A stretch of 64,000 nucleotides of DNA, from positions 5,448-69,447 of the forward strand of contig FR900122.1 of assembly GCA_000437755.1 (NCBI GenBank), in the 5' to 3' direction. Of the stretch, positions 41,654 through 51,094 are shown one piece after another. Source of the DNA: Roseburia sp. CAG:303. GTDB lineage: Bacteria > Bacillota > Clostridia > Lachnospirales > Lachnospiraceae. A program made the translations under genes and the position numbers. The notes beneath the pieces are model-generated. The model was not told where the DNA came from. It searched no databases and was given only the letters and a program-made list of their open reading frames with translations. Positions within the stretch are counted from its first letter, which is position 1; the number at the start of each line of letters is the position of its first letter.

Positions 41654-43417
41654 CTATTCCTCCTTTCCCAACACATTTGCGATTTCTGTATGAAGCTCTT
41701 TGCTAATTCTGTCATACTCTGCGTCAATATTTTCGTCCAATGTGTATTTAAAACGACCGATTTTTTCCCTGACTGCCATGGAAATCAGCTTCTGTATGGA
41801 AGCCCCTTCCTTTAATGCCTCAAGGGAATAGTCATAAAATCCGATTACAAGCTCCATCATAAGGAACTGTTTTCTTAATGAAGTGTAGGTGTCTACTTCG
41901 TGGAAAGAATTCTGATGCAGGAAATCTTCACGGATGGAACGTGCTGCTTCCATCTTCAGACGATCCTCTGCCGACAGGGCATCCATACCTACCATCTTTA
42001 CGATCTCTTCCAGTTCCGCCTCGTCCTGCAGAAGTCCCATGAGTCTCTGTCTGTAACCCATCCACTGGTCGGACACGTTGTCATCAAACCATTTGCCCAT
42101 ACTGTCCGTATACAAAGAGTAACTGGTCAGCCAGTTGATTGCCGGGAAATGTCTCTTATATGCCAGTGCCGAATCGAGTCCCCAGAATACCTTTACGATA
42201 CGCAGGGTAGCCTGTGATACCGGCTCTGAGATATCACCACCCGGAGGAGATACAGCACCGATTACGGACAGTGAACCCGTTCTTCCTTCTTTACCGAGAG
42301 AAACGACTTTTCCGGCGCGTTCATAGAACTGTGCCAGACGGCTTCCCAGATATGCCGGATATCCTTCTTCACCAGGCATTTCCTGCAGACGACCGGACAT
42401 TTCTCTTAATGCTTCTGCCCATCTGGAAGTGGAATCTGCCATAAGTGCCACGGAATAACCCATATCCCTGAAATATTCTGCGATGGTAATACCTGTATAA
42501 ATCGATGCCTCTCTGGCTGCAACCGGCATATCCGAAGTATTTGCAATCAATACGGTACGTTCCATCAGGGACTGTCCCGTCTTTGGATCTTTCAGTTCCG
42601 GAAATTCATTCAGAACGTCCGTCATCTCATTTCCACGTTCGCCGCAGCCGATGTATACCACGATATCTGCTTCCGCCCATTTTGCAAGCTGATGCTGGAT
42701 AACCGTCTTTCCGCTTCCGAATGGCCCTGGAACTGCCGCAACACCGCCCTTTGCAATCGGGAAAAAGGTATCTACTACTCTCTGTCCTGTAATCAATGGC
42801 ATATCGAGCGGAAGTTTTTCTTTGTAAGGACGTTCCTTTCGTACCGGCCATTTCTGCATCATGGTAAGTTCTTTCTCACCCTTGTCAGTTTCAACTACTG
42901 CCACTACCTGTTCCACCGTAAACTCGCCGGCTTTGATTTCTTTGATCGTACCAGATACTCCATATGGAATCATAATCTTCTGCTGTACCACGATGGTTTC
43001 CTGCACCGTACCGAATACATCACCCGGTTCTACTTTGTCGCCTGCCTGTAAGGCCGGAACAAAATTCCACTTTTTATCTCTCTTCAGGGACGGTACTTCC
43101 ACCCCTCTCTTTAAATTGTTTCCGGCAATCTTCATAATATCATCCAATGGTCTCTGGATTCCGTCATAGATACTGGTAATCAGTCCCGGTCCTAATTCTA
43201 CAGACAATGGCATATCCGTTGATTCCACCGGTTCTCCCGGCTTTAATCCTGAGGTTTCCTCGTATACCTGTACGGAAGCCTGATCTCCATGCATTTCTAT
43301 AATTTCTCCAATCAGTCTCTGATTGCTGACACGGACTACGTCATACATATTTGCATCGCGCATTCCCTCAGCGATTACCAGAGGTCCTGCTACTTTTTTA
43401 ATCTTTCCTTTACTCAT
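41654..43417 (-). CDS. ntpA: V-type ATP synthase catalytic subunit A
   Basis: 587 aa catalytic head subunit that hydrolyses or makes ATP. P-loop [54 protein letters not shown]. It contains the non-homologous insertion typical of V/A-type A subunits (about 110-190). GAAAGGTG overlaps the end of subunit F. Confidence 0.97.
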   Translation of the reverse strand: MSKGKIKKVAGPLVIAEGMRDANMYDVVRVSNQRLIGEIIEMHGDQASVQVYEETSGLKPGEPVESTDMPLSVELGPGLITSIYDGIQRPLDDIMKIAGNNLKRGVEVPSLKRDKKWNFVPALQAGDKVEPGDVFGTVQETIVVQQKIMIPYGVSGTIKEIKAGEFTVEQVVAVVETDKGEKELTMMQKWPVRKERPYKEKLPLDMPLITGQRVVDTFFPIAKGGVAAVPGPFGSGKTVIQHQLAKWAEADIVVYIGCGERGNEMTDVLNEFPELKDPKTGQSLMERTVLIANTSDMPVAAREASIYTGITIAEYFRDMGYSVALMADSTSRWAEALREMSGRLQEMPGEEGYPAYLGSRLAQFYERAGKVVSLGKEGRTGSLSVIGAVSPPGGDISEPVSQATLRIVKVFWGLDSALAYKRHFPAINWLTSYSLYTDSMGKWFDDNVSDQWMGYRQRLMGLLQDEAELEEIVKMVGMDALSAEDRLKMEAARSIREDFLHQNSFHEVDTYTSLRKQFLMMELVIGFYDYSLEALKEGASIQKLISMAVREKIGRFKYTLDENIDAEYDRISKELHTEIANVLGKEE

Positions 43418-43426
43418 CTCGACTCA

Positions 43427-43759
43427 TCACACACCTTTCTCATTTCCGCCAAACAGAATATCTGAGCCGACTGCCTGCTCTACGGTTTTCTTTACATTTG
43501 CCACACCTGCTCCTGTATTTCCATATACTCCCGGAATCTGTATGATAGCCGGAAGTACCTGCTCTGCATATTTTTCAATTTCCTCAGAAATCCTGTCCGC
43601 TAGTTCCTCTGTCACATAAATCACGGAATAATCATTCGCCGCCAGGGTATGCAGCTGCTTTGCTGCATTTTCTGTATCTGTTACCGGAAATGTATCAAGA
43701 CCTATGGTGGCAAATCCATATATACTGTCATAATCACCTAATACTGCTATCTTATACAT
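43427..43759 (-). CDS. ntpF: V-type ATP synthase subunit F
   Basis: 110 aa central-stalk subunit. Rossmann-like start YKIAVLGDYDSIYGFATIGL and IQIPGVYGNTGAGVANVKK. Its start overlaps the end of subunit C by 8 nt. Enterococcal nomenclature for this subunit varies. Confidence 0.92.
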   Translation of the reverse strand: MYKIAVLGDYDSIYGFATIGLDTFPVTDTENAAKQLHTLAANDYSVIYVTEELADRISEEIEKYAEQVLPAIIQIPGVYGNTGAGVANVKKTVEQAVGSDILFGGNEKGV

Positions 43760-44720
43760 ACATTTCCCTTACCCTTTCCCGGATTGCACTATCCGGAAAA
43801 CCATTCTGTTTTCCCGATAAAATAATCCGTACTGTTTTTATCTCATTTTCTCTTGCAAGAACATAAGCAATCAGAGGTCCGGCCGAAAATGAATTATACT
43901 TCTGAGGTTTTATCGTTTTGATGATCCTGTTATCGCAAAACCGCTCAAATGCGGACGCGGATTCCCTCAGTGCCGCCGCACCCTCGGAATAATCCGTTTC
44001 CTCCAGATAGCTGCAGATACTTTCCAGTCCGTTTAATGCCGCATGGCTTAATTTTTCCACACGAATGCTTTTGCATTCCACCATTGCCTGCCGCATGAAA
44101 TCAAGGCTCTTGCCCGTCCGCTGGGAGCGCACTGCAATCTTGATATCCGCCACTGCCACCGTGGATTCTGCATAATCTTTTAAAATTGTATGTTCTGCTT
44201 TCTGTCCTTCTTCGTAAATCGCTTCAAGCGCCGCCCGGTCTACAATGATATCACATAACTGACCGTCCCTTGTCTGCACAAAAGTTTCATATGCAAGTGC
44301 TGCTGCTTCCTGCATATTTTTCGGCAATGCCTGGTAATCCTTCTCAGCGATACATTTCACCATCTGTTCCCCGCTGATTTCACAGTCATCATAAAAAATA
44401 TCTGCCTCTGTTTTTCCCAGCACCACCTGTTTTACAGCCGCCTTCAGGTTATGGAACAGATGCGGATATGACAGAACATGGAATACGGACATATCCGGGG
44501 TAAGTCCTCTTATGACCTCCCAGATCTTCTCTTCTTCTCTGGAAAGCATAGCCTCCGCATTCATCTGTTCATCTGCATCGCCCCATCCTTTTTCGTTCAG
44601 GAACTGCAGACAGCTGTCATATGTTTTACAGGAAATCAACTGTTCAATCACAGCATCGGAAAAAAGCGACAGTTCCAGGGAACGTATCCGGGCAACTGCA
44701 TATACATAATTATCTGCCAT
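43752..44720 (-). CDS. ntpC: V-type ATP synthase subunit C
   Basis: 322 aa subunit (AC39 family) linking the central stalk to the membrane ring. Typical opening YVYAVARIRSLELSLFSDAV, later SYPHLFHNLKAAVKQVVLG and IKIAVRSQRTGKS. AAAGGGG precedes the ATG. It sits between subunits E and F. Confidence 0.93.
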   Translation of the reverse strand: MADNYVYAVARIRSLELSLFSDAVIEQLISCKTYDSCLQFLNEKGWGDADEQMNAEAMLSREEEKIWEVIRGLTPDMSVFHVLSYPHLFHNLKAAVKQVVLGKTEADIFYDDCEISGEQMVKCIAEKDYQALPKNMQEAAALAYETFVQTRDGQLCDIIVDRAALEAIYEEGQKAEHTILKDYAESTVAVADIKIAVRSQRTGKSLDFMRQAMVECKSIRVEKLSHAALNGLESICSYLEETDYSEGAAALRESASAFERFCDNRIIKTIKPQKYNSFSAGPLIAYVLARENEIKTVRIILSGKQNGFPDSAIRERVREMYV

Positions 44721-44738
44721 ATTTCCACATTCCCCTTT

Positions 44739-45338
44739 CTAATTTTCCTGTATCAAAAACTCATGCACCTTATCTGCCAGATATTCTCTCTGCGTATGAA
44801 ATATCGTCTGAAGGGAACAATTCTCTTCCACTCCTCCATAAACCAGAATAAATCCTCCATCGATCTGCATCGCTTCCTGCGATAATGCCAGAGTTCCGCC
44901 ATTCTGTGCGGCAGCATCCTCTATTACTTTTCCGAAACCGGAAGGCATTCTCTCCAAATCTGTTTTGGAAAAATGGATTTCTCCATCCTTCGGCAGTGCA
45001 AATTTTCTCAGCATTTTTTCCAGCAGGGCGAAATATTCCTGTTCTCCCATCTGAAAAATATGCTGGTATGATTTATCCAGAATCTCCGATATAATCTGCT
45101 GTCTTGCTTTTAATATTTCCTGTCTCTTTTTTAACTGGGCAGATGATTTCGCTCTCTGTTCAATACTTTTTTTCGCAGCTTCTATCTTCTGGTCCGTCTC
45201 TTTTTCAGCCTTTGCACATTCCTTTTTCGCATCTTCCAAAATTGCATCGGCTTTTTTCTGAGCTTCCTGTCTGTTTTCATTCGCTGCTTTTTCTGCCTCT
45301 TCCAGAATCTCTCCAATAATTTTATCAACACCAGCCAT
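44739..45338 (-). CDS. ntpE: V-type ATP synthase subunit E
   Basis: 199 aa peripheral-stalk subunit: a long charged N-terminal coiled coil (EEAEKAANENRQEAQKKA) and a C-terminal globular part (MQIDGGFILVYGGVEENCSL) that binds the head. It pairs with the small G/H-type subunit at 47883. Confidence 0.9.
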   Translation of the reverse strand: MAGVDKIIGEILEEAEKAANENRQEAQKKADAILEDAKKECAKAEKETDQKIEAAKKSIEQRAKSSAQLKKRQEILKARQQIISEILDKSYQHIFQMGEQEYFALLEKMLRKFALPKDGEIHFSKTDLERMPSGFGKVIEDAAAQNGGTLALSQEAMQIDGGFILVYGGVEENCSLQTIFHTQREYLADKVHEFLIQEN

Positions 45339-45359
45339 GTAAGATTCTCCTTCCTGCCT

Positions 45360-45839
<480 letters not shown>

Positions 45840-47852
45840 CTAAACGTCCTCCTTAATTCTTATATATTTAGTATTTTGCTTAAAAGGCTCAAACGGTCTT
45901 CCGCCGCCCTCATAAAACTTTCCGAAAAATTCTACATATTGCAGACGATTTGTATGCACATATGCACCTAAAAGATTGATTGCCAGATTCAGTGTATGTC
46001 CGATGATAAATACAACGATGAAGAATATAGCTCCCAGAATGCCGTCTCCCATCATGGATGCCATCGAATTGACTACCTGCGCAATAACTCCGGTTGCAAG
46101 TCCCAATGCCAGAAGTCTGGAGTAGGACAGTACATCTGACAGCCAGCTTGTGAGCCCATAGATATCATAAAGTCCGAGTGCAATACGGAGTGCCGGGTTC
46201 TTCTTTCTTCTTCCCGACATCAGAATAATTCCAACCAGTCCGATTATCGTAAGTACCTTTGCCAGTACATTGACAAATGCCGGAAATATGAAGGTCTGTC
46301 CTGCGATGGATGCAAACAGCTCACTTGGAATCAGCAGAAGCAGTAATCCAATCAGCAGTGCAAACCAGAATCCCACATCATACAGACAGTCCAGATATCT
46401 GCCATCTTTTATCATCATATATCCCTTAATTCCGAGTCCGGTAAACAGGTGAATGATTCCAAATAACAGAGAATACAGAAGCAGTCTCATCGGATCATTC
46501 AGCGGTTCAAACCACACCGCCTGTAATGTCATATCTTTATGGAAGAATGTATTTGCGACAACCTTTACCAGATCGCCGAAAAATCCACCAAACATCAATC
46601 CCCAGAACAGGGTTGACAATCCACAGAAAAAAAACATCCGCAGGGATTTCTTCAGTCCCTCTTCCATTCCTTTATATTTCCATAGAACAATTCCGCATGC
46701 CAGCGATATGATTAATCCATATGCCGCATCAGAAAGCATCAGTCCGAACAGAAATACATAAAAAAATGACATGATAAACGTCGGATCGATCTCTCCCTTT
46801 TTCGGAAGACCAAAGGATTCTACCACACCCTCTGTCGATGCTGAGAATACATTATTCTCAAGCTGTACCGGAGATTCCTCCCCTTCATCCAGATCACAGA
46901 TTTCAACCACCGCATCGAATCTGTTCTCCAATATGTCCGCTACTTTTCCGGCTTCTTTCTCTGGTACATAACCGCTGATGAAAAATGTATTTTCTGACTG
47001 TGCCAGATTTCCAAGCACCCGGTACTTCTCTGCACGAATCCGGAAATAATCGGATATCAGCCTTAAATCATCCCGATTGACTGCCAGATCTGTCATCTTC
47101 GCTTCCGCTTCCCGGGTCTCTTCTTCCAGTTTTCTTATTTTCTCTTTCAGAACTTCGATACGCTTCGCCGGGTCTTTTCTCGACAGAAACGGTACTCTTG
47201 CAAAACCTTCTGTTCTCAGTGCATCTTCTACACATTCCCTGTCCTTTTTCAGACAGATAACCACCAGACAGGTCTGGTTTCTGGACGTAGAAATCACTGT
47301 TACATCAACATCCGCTTCCGATGCATTCGCAGCCAGTATTTCATAGATTTGTTCCTGTGTTACTTCTCTTTCAATCGTTCCGATCAGTACATCTGTATTC
47401 TTTGTCCCTGTTGTATTCATCGGAATATCCATCGATACCCATGGCGTGATATTATCAATCTTCGTGTTCATCTTTAGAATATTCGCATGATTTTCCGCCA
47501 TGATTTTCTCCAGCTGGACAATCTCATTTGCAACCGACAGATACAGATTCTTGTCCTGCATCGCCTTGTTAAACGTCTGGGAACTGACAAATTCCCTGCC
47601 TGCCAGCGATGCTAACATACCTTTCTTTTCCGGTGCATATTTTTCCAGAATTTCCAGTGCCTGTTCTATAGTTGCTGCCGTCTTTTCAAACTGTGACTTT
47701 TGTGCAGAAGTATCCATTTTCTGAAAACCTTCCATCTCGTCCTGCCAGCTGCTCACTTCCACTACCCCCATAGCCTGAACAGCCTCAAGAATGCGCTTCC
47801 GGTTCTTCTTCATGGCACACAGATTTATCTTCTGCATTTTCAAAACTGCCAT
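45840..47852 (-). CDS. ntpI: V-type ATP synthase subunit I
   Basis: 670 aa stator subunit (subunit a): an N-terminal coiled-coil cytoplasmic half (about 1-330) and a C-terminal half with about seven helices containing SYSRLLALGLATGVIAQVVN, the region that carries the essential Arg, and HTLNLAINLLGAYVHTNRLQ. AAAGGAGGG precedes the ATG. It starts 30 nt after the small G/H subunit. Confidence 0.95.
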   Translation of the reverse strand: MAVLKMQKINLCAMKKNRKRILEAVQAMGVVEVSSWQDEMEGFQKMDTSAQKSQFEKTAATIEQALEILEKYAPEKKGMLASLAGREFVSSQTFNKAMQDKNLYLSVANEIVQLEKIMAENHANILKMNTKIDNITPWVSMDIPMNTTGTKNTDVLIGTIEREVTQEQIYEILAANASEADVDVTVISTSRNQTCLVVICLKKDRECVEDALRTEGFARVPFLSRKDPAKRIEVLKEKIRKLEEETREAEAKMTDLAVNRDDLRLISDYFRIRAEKYRVLGNLAQSENTFFISGYVPEKEAGKVADILENRFDAVVEICDLDEGEESPVQLENNVFSASTEGVVESFGLPKKGEIDPTFIMSFFYVFLFGLMLSDAAYGLIISLACGIVLWKYKGMEEGLKKSLRMFFFCGLSTLFWGLMFGGFFGDLVKVVANTFFHKDMTLQAVWFEPLNDPMRLLLYSLLFGIIHLFTGLGIKGYMMIKDGRYLDCLYDVGFWFALLIGLLLLLIPSELFASIAGQTFIFPAFVNVLAKVLTIIGLVGIILMSGRRKKNPALRIALGLYDIYGLTSWLSDVLSYSRLLALGLATGVIAQVVNSMASMMGDGILGAIFFIVVFIIGHTLNLAINLLGAYVHTNRLQYVEFFGKFYEGGGRPFEPFKQNTKYIRIKEDV

Positions 47853-47882
47853 GCACTTCTCCCTCCTTTCAACATTCCTATT

Positions 47883-48191
47883 CTACCAGATTAATGAAAG
47901 CACCAGTTCTATCGCTTCTTTCTCTTTCCTTTCAGCCAGCTCCCTGAGTTTTGTAATCTCTGTTCCTGCCTCTTTTAAAGCAACCTGAAGTTCTCGTTCA
48001 TTCCATGTATCCGCCGTCTTAGCGGTTTCGTCCATTCTCTGTCTGTCGGACACTGCTGCTTCATGCTTCATACTCACAGCTTTCTTTCCTGCATCTTCTA
48101 CAATATCCCTTGCATCTTCCTCGGACTGCTTCAGAATATTATCTGCTTTAAACTCTGCTTCCCTGATTTTCTGCATAGTCTCCTGTAACAC
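47883..48191 (-). CDS. V-type ATP synthase small peripheral-stalk subunit (G/H)
   Basis: 102 aa coiled coil (ILKQSEEDARDIVEDAGKKA, LQVALKEAGTEITKLRELA) pairing with subunit E in the peripheral stalk. The GTG at 48191 is preferred: GGGAGGTG lies 5 nt before it, whereas the ATG at 48215 begins inside the ribosome site and lacks one itself. First gene of the operon. Confidence 0.82.
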   Translation of the reverse strand: MLQETMQKIREAEFKADNILKQSEEDARDIVEDAGKKAVSMKHEAAVSDRQRMDETAKTADTWNERELQVALKEAGTEITKLRELAERKEKEAIELVLSLIW

Positions 48192-48286
48192 ATTTTCACC
48201 TCCCTTGTGATGCACAAATCTGTTTTATTCCCTTTTTCTGTGCATTTGGTAAAAAATTACTATTTTTTACAAAAAAACATATTCTT

Positions 48287-48315
48287 ATTATACATTTTCA
48301 CTAATTTATTGTCAA
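48287..48315 (-). promoter_or_regulatory. Promoter of the V-ATPase operon
   Basis: Perfect consensus on the minus strand: TTGACA, 17-nt spacer, TATAAT. The 5' UTR is about 90 nt and very AT-rich. Confidence 0.85.
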
Positions 48316-48350
48316 GTTATCTGGGGAAATTGTTAGAAAATATCGGATAA

Positions 48351-48382
48351 TATAAAAAGTAGTATGACTCAGTCATACTACT
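48351..48382 (-). terminator. Terminator of the EAL-domain gene
   Basis: Perfect 12-bp stem AGTAGTATGACT/AGTCATACTACT with a 1-nt centre, followed on the minus strand by TTTTTATA. Confidence 0.85.
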
Positions 48383-48386
48383 CTTA

Positions 48387-50609
48387 TTATTTACTTATTA
48401 ATTTTTCGTATTCATCGACAGGCAGCGGTTTTGAGAAATAGAATCCCTGAATATCCGTACATTGCAATTTATGGATAAACTCCACCTGTTCTTTTGTTTC
48501 AACACCTTCTGCCGTAATCGTAAGTCCGAGTGTTTGTGCCAGTCTTGTAATGTAATAGAGCAATGTCTCACCATTCTTATCACCAATGTAATCGATCAGA
48601 CTCTTATCCAGCTTCAGGGTATCAAAATGCATGACATTCAGCGATGCCAGGGAAGAATATCCGTTTCCGAAATCATCGAGCAGTACATGGAATCCTGCTT
48701 CATGGAATTTCTCAATCAATGACGCAATCTCTGAATTATTAATCGTTGCACTTTCCGTTATTTCCAGTTCTATATATCTTGAATCAAGTGTATACTGTTC
48801 CAGAATTCCTTTATATTTGTCCACAATATCTCCGAAATAAAGGCTTGCCCTGGAAATATTAACGGAAACAGGGAACATTTTCTTTCCCTCTTTTTCCCAA
48901 ACTTCCTGCTGCCGGCATACTTCGCGGAAAATATATTCGTCCAGGGTTGAAATCATTCCGTTTTTCTCGAACAGCGGAATAAATTTGCCCGGTGACCAGA
49001 GTGAGCCATCCTCTTTTCTCCATCGGATCAATGCTTCTGCACCTACCACGGTATAATTATCTACACTGAACTTCGGCTGGTACCATACCTCGAACATCTT
49101 CCGTTCCATCGCCTCCTCAAAGGAGTCTTCCATCTCTCTTTCTTCTTCCATCCGCTCGACATTAACTTCATTATAGAACGCATAATTACGATCTCTGCGT
49201 CCTTTTATCAGATGCTGTGCTTCCATCGCACGTCCATAACATTTCTCCAGTTTTCCGTCTTTCTCGAGGGAATAGATACCAAATGCAGGAATAATCCGTG
49301 GAATATTCAGTTCGTCTGATATTGCTTCAATCTCATGGGTCATCCCATCAATCCGGCTTATCAGCTCTTTCCTGTCCAGCGTCGCCAGATACAGGGCAAA
49401 CCTGTCGGCATTTACATGTGCCGCAAATTCTTTATCATTTTTAAGGCTTTTCTTCAGGACATCCCAGATATTTCTCAGTGCCAGATCTCCCATTTCAATT
49501 CCGCAGGTGCTGTTGACAATTTTAAAATCATTGATATCCATGGCGATGATCTGTCCCTGCTTTTTGGATATATCATGCATTTTTTCCTTGAAATATTGAT
49601 AATTCCAGCCATTTGTAAGTGGATCGACATAGGCGAGTTTTAACAGTCTGCGTTTCGTCCAGTGATAGCTGAATACATAGATTGCAACTCCGATAACGGC
49701 AACTGCAAATATTATTACGGTAAGTACATTTATCATTGCCTGAACAGGCTGAAATCTCTGTCCGAGTACCTCCGCCGGCACCAGTGACATGAAATACCAC
49801 TGTACGGATTCGTTGATCTGGTGATTTAATGATGTATAATAAAAATACTCTTCCTTATCCAGATAAATCATTCCGGTGCAACTGATTCCCTGCCTGTTGC
49901 TTTCCTGAATCTGTTCAATCGCTTTCTTATTCCGGTTGTCCTTTGACTCCAATGCTACAAATAAATCTTTCTCTTCTCCAAATCCGTCATCCGACGAGTT
50001 GACCATGATATTTCCGGATGAATCAAGAATACAGCCATATCCCTGTCCATCAAAGCATTCTACATTCAGAATCTCTTTAAAATTCTCCGTCTGGTAAGTT
50101 GCAAACAGAACTCCCTGTACTTTGCTGTGATCTTCATTGTAAACCGGAACACTGAATACATTAATCATCTCATGCACGTCACCAATGCTGTCCTCCATTG
50201 CATCCGTAATCATGGTATTCCCCCTCATACTCTGCTGGTAAAATTCACGGTATGACAAATCCTGCTCATACCCGTCGGTTGTATGGGTTACTCCGTCACT
50301 GTCCACATAACCGATTCTTTTAAACTGATAAACGTCCACAATCCCGCTCATCTCATCCAGAAAAGTCTCTATATCATCCGTCCTGCTCTCCACTTCCCGC
50401 GCCAGAGCAATCAACAGCTTGTACTTCGCTGCTATTTCTTTATTTACGGCAATAATATTCTGTGTTGCCACATCCTCCAGTGTTTTTTGCATTTCTCCTG
50501 CTAAAGCTGCTTCAATCCGCTTTGACGCAAAAAATATGATTATACCCAGACATAAAAGAACTGCAATTACAACACCTATTCTCAGTTTTAGCATTTTCTT
50601 TTCTTTCAT
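48387..50609 (-). CDS. Membrane c-di-GMP phosphodiesterase (dCACHE-degenerate GGDEF-EAL)
   Basis: 740 aa. Transmembrane helix 1, an extracellular sensor of dCACHE type (about 30-290), transmembrane helix 2, a degenerate GGDEF domain (the GG(D/E)EF site reads VNADRF, no I-site), then an EAL domain. The EAL catalytic set looks complete: EALIRW, NISRAS, ELEITES, DDFGNGYSSL, KLDKSL, TAEGVET and QGFYFSKPLP. It should break down c-di-GMP in response to an external ligand, favouring motility. ATG at 50609 with GAGG; a TTG 7 codons earlier lacks a ribosome site. Monocistronic. Confidence 0.92.
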   Translation of the reverse strand: MKEKKMLKLRIGVVIAVLLCLGIIIFFASKRIEAALAGEMQKTLEDVATQNIIAVNKEIAAKYKLLIALAREVESRTDDIETFLDEMSGIVDVYQFKRIGYVDSDGVTHTTDGYEQDLSYREFYQQSMRGNTMITDAMEDSIGDVHEMINVFSVPVYNEDHSKVQGVLFATYQTENFKEILNVECFDGQGYGCILDSSGNIMVNSSDDGFGEEKDLFVALESKDNRNKKAIEQIQESNRQGISCTGMIYLDKEEYFYYTSLNHQINESVQWYFMSLVPAEVLGQRFQPVQAMINVLTVIIFAVAVIGVAIYVFSYHWTKRRLLKLAYVDPLTNGWNYQYFKEKMHDISKKQGQIIAMDINDFKIVNSTCGIEMGDLALRNIWDVLKKSLKNDKEFAAHVNADRFALYLATLDRKELISRIDGMTHEIEAISDELNIPRIIPAFGIYSLEKDGKLEKCYGRAMEAQHLIKGRRDRNYAFYNEVNVERMEEEREMEDSFEEAMERKMFEVWYQPKFSVDNYTVVGAEALIRWRKEDGSLWSPGKFIPLFEKNGMISTLDEYIFREVCRQQEVWEKEGKKMFPVSVNISRASLYFGDIVDKYKGILEQYTLDSRYIELEITESATINNSEIASLIEKFHEAGFHVLLDDFGNGYSSLASLNVMHFDTLKLDKSLIDYIGDKNGETLLYYITRLAQTLGLTITAEGVETKEQVEFIHKLQCTDIQGFYFSKPLPVDEYEKLISK

Positions 50610-50751
50610 TCTAATATCCTCACAATCCAATCCGAAACAAATCCCACATTTATATTATTATACTACCGTTTCCAACATATAGCAATCAGTTTTCGAGCGT
50701 TTTTTTATAACAAAATATCATGCGGATTCAGTTTTTTAATCCCAATGAAAG

Positions 50752-50790
50752 AAAAAAACAAGCTTACCTTTCACAAAAGATAAGCTTGTT
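50752..50790 (-). terminator. Terminator of the tRNA unit
   Basis: AACAAGCTTA/TAAGCTTGTT perfect 10-bp stem, followed by T's on the minus strand, right behind tRNA-Leu. Confidence 0.85.
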
Positions 50791-50793
50791 TAC

Positions 50794-50879
50794 TGCCGGC
50801 GACCGGAATCGAACCGGTACGGGAGATTAGTCCCGCAGGATTTTAAGTCCTGTGCGTCTGCCAGTTCCGCCACGCCGGC
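50794..50879 (-). tRNA. tRNA-Leu (anticodon TAA)
   Basis: 86 nt class II tRNA: acceptor stem GCCGGCG/CGCCGGC, discriminator A, long variable arm, T-loop GGTTCGATTCC. The anticodon loop CTTAAAA gives TAA, reading UUA/UUG. CCA is not encoded. Confidence 0.95.
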
Positions 50880-50933
50880 TGTTTTGACTTATGCAGTTAA
50901 AAAAATTTTTAGCACACATCTTACGATGTGTAA

Positions 50934-51015
50934 TGGGCAGAGGTGGATTCGAACCACCGAAGCAATTTGCAGCAGATTTACAGTCTGTCCCCTTTGGCCA
51001 CTCGGGAATCTGCCC
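50934..51015 (-). tRNA. tRNA-Tyr (anticodon GTA)
   Basis: 82 nt class II tRNA: acceptor stem GGGCAGA/TCTGCCC, anticodon loop with CTGTAAA giving GTA, long variable arm, T-loop GGTTCGAATCC, discriminator A. CCA is not encoded. It lies about 55 nt upstream of tRNA-Leu in the same transcript. Confidence 0.95.
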
Positions 51016-51050
51016 ATTATGTCAGAGCAACACTGCACTGACAGTTATAT

Positions 51051-51079
51051 ATTTTAGCATACTTTTTATAAATATGCAA
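51051..51079 (-). promoter_or_regulatory. Promoter of the tRNA-Tyr/tRNA-Leu unit
   Basis: TTGCAT, 17-nt spacer and TAAAAT with TG before it, on the minus strand, about 35 nt before tRNA-Tyr. Confidence 0.7.
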
Positions 51080-51094
51080 GACTTTTTTTGATAA

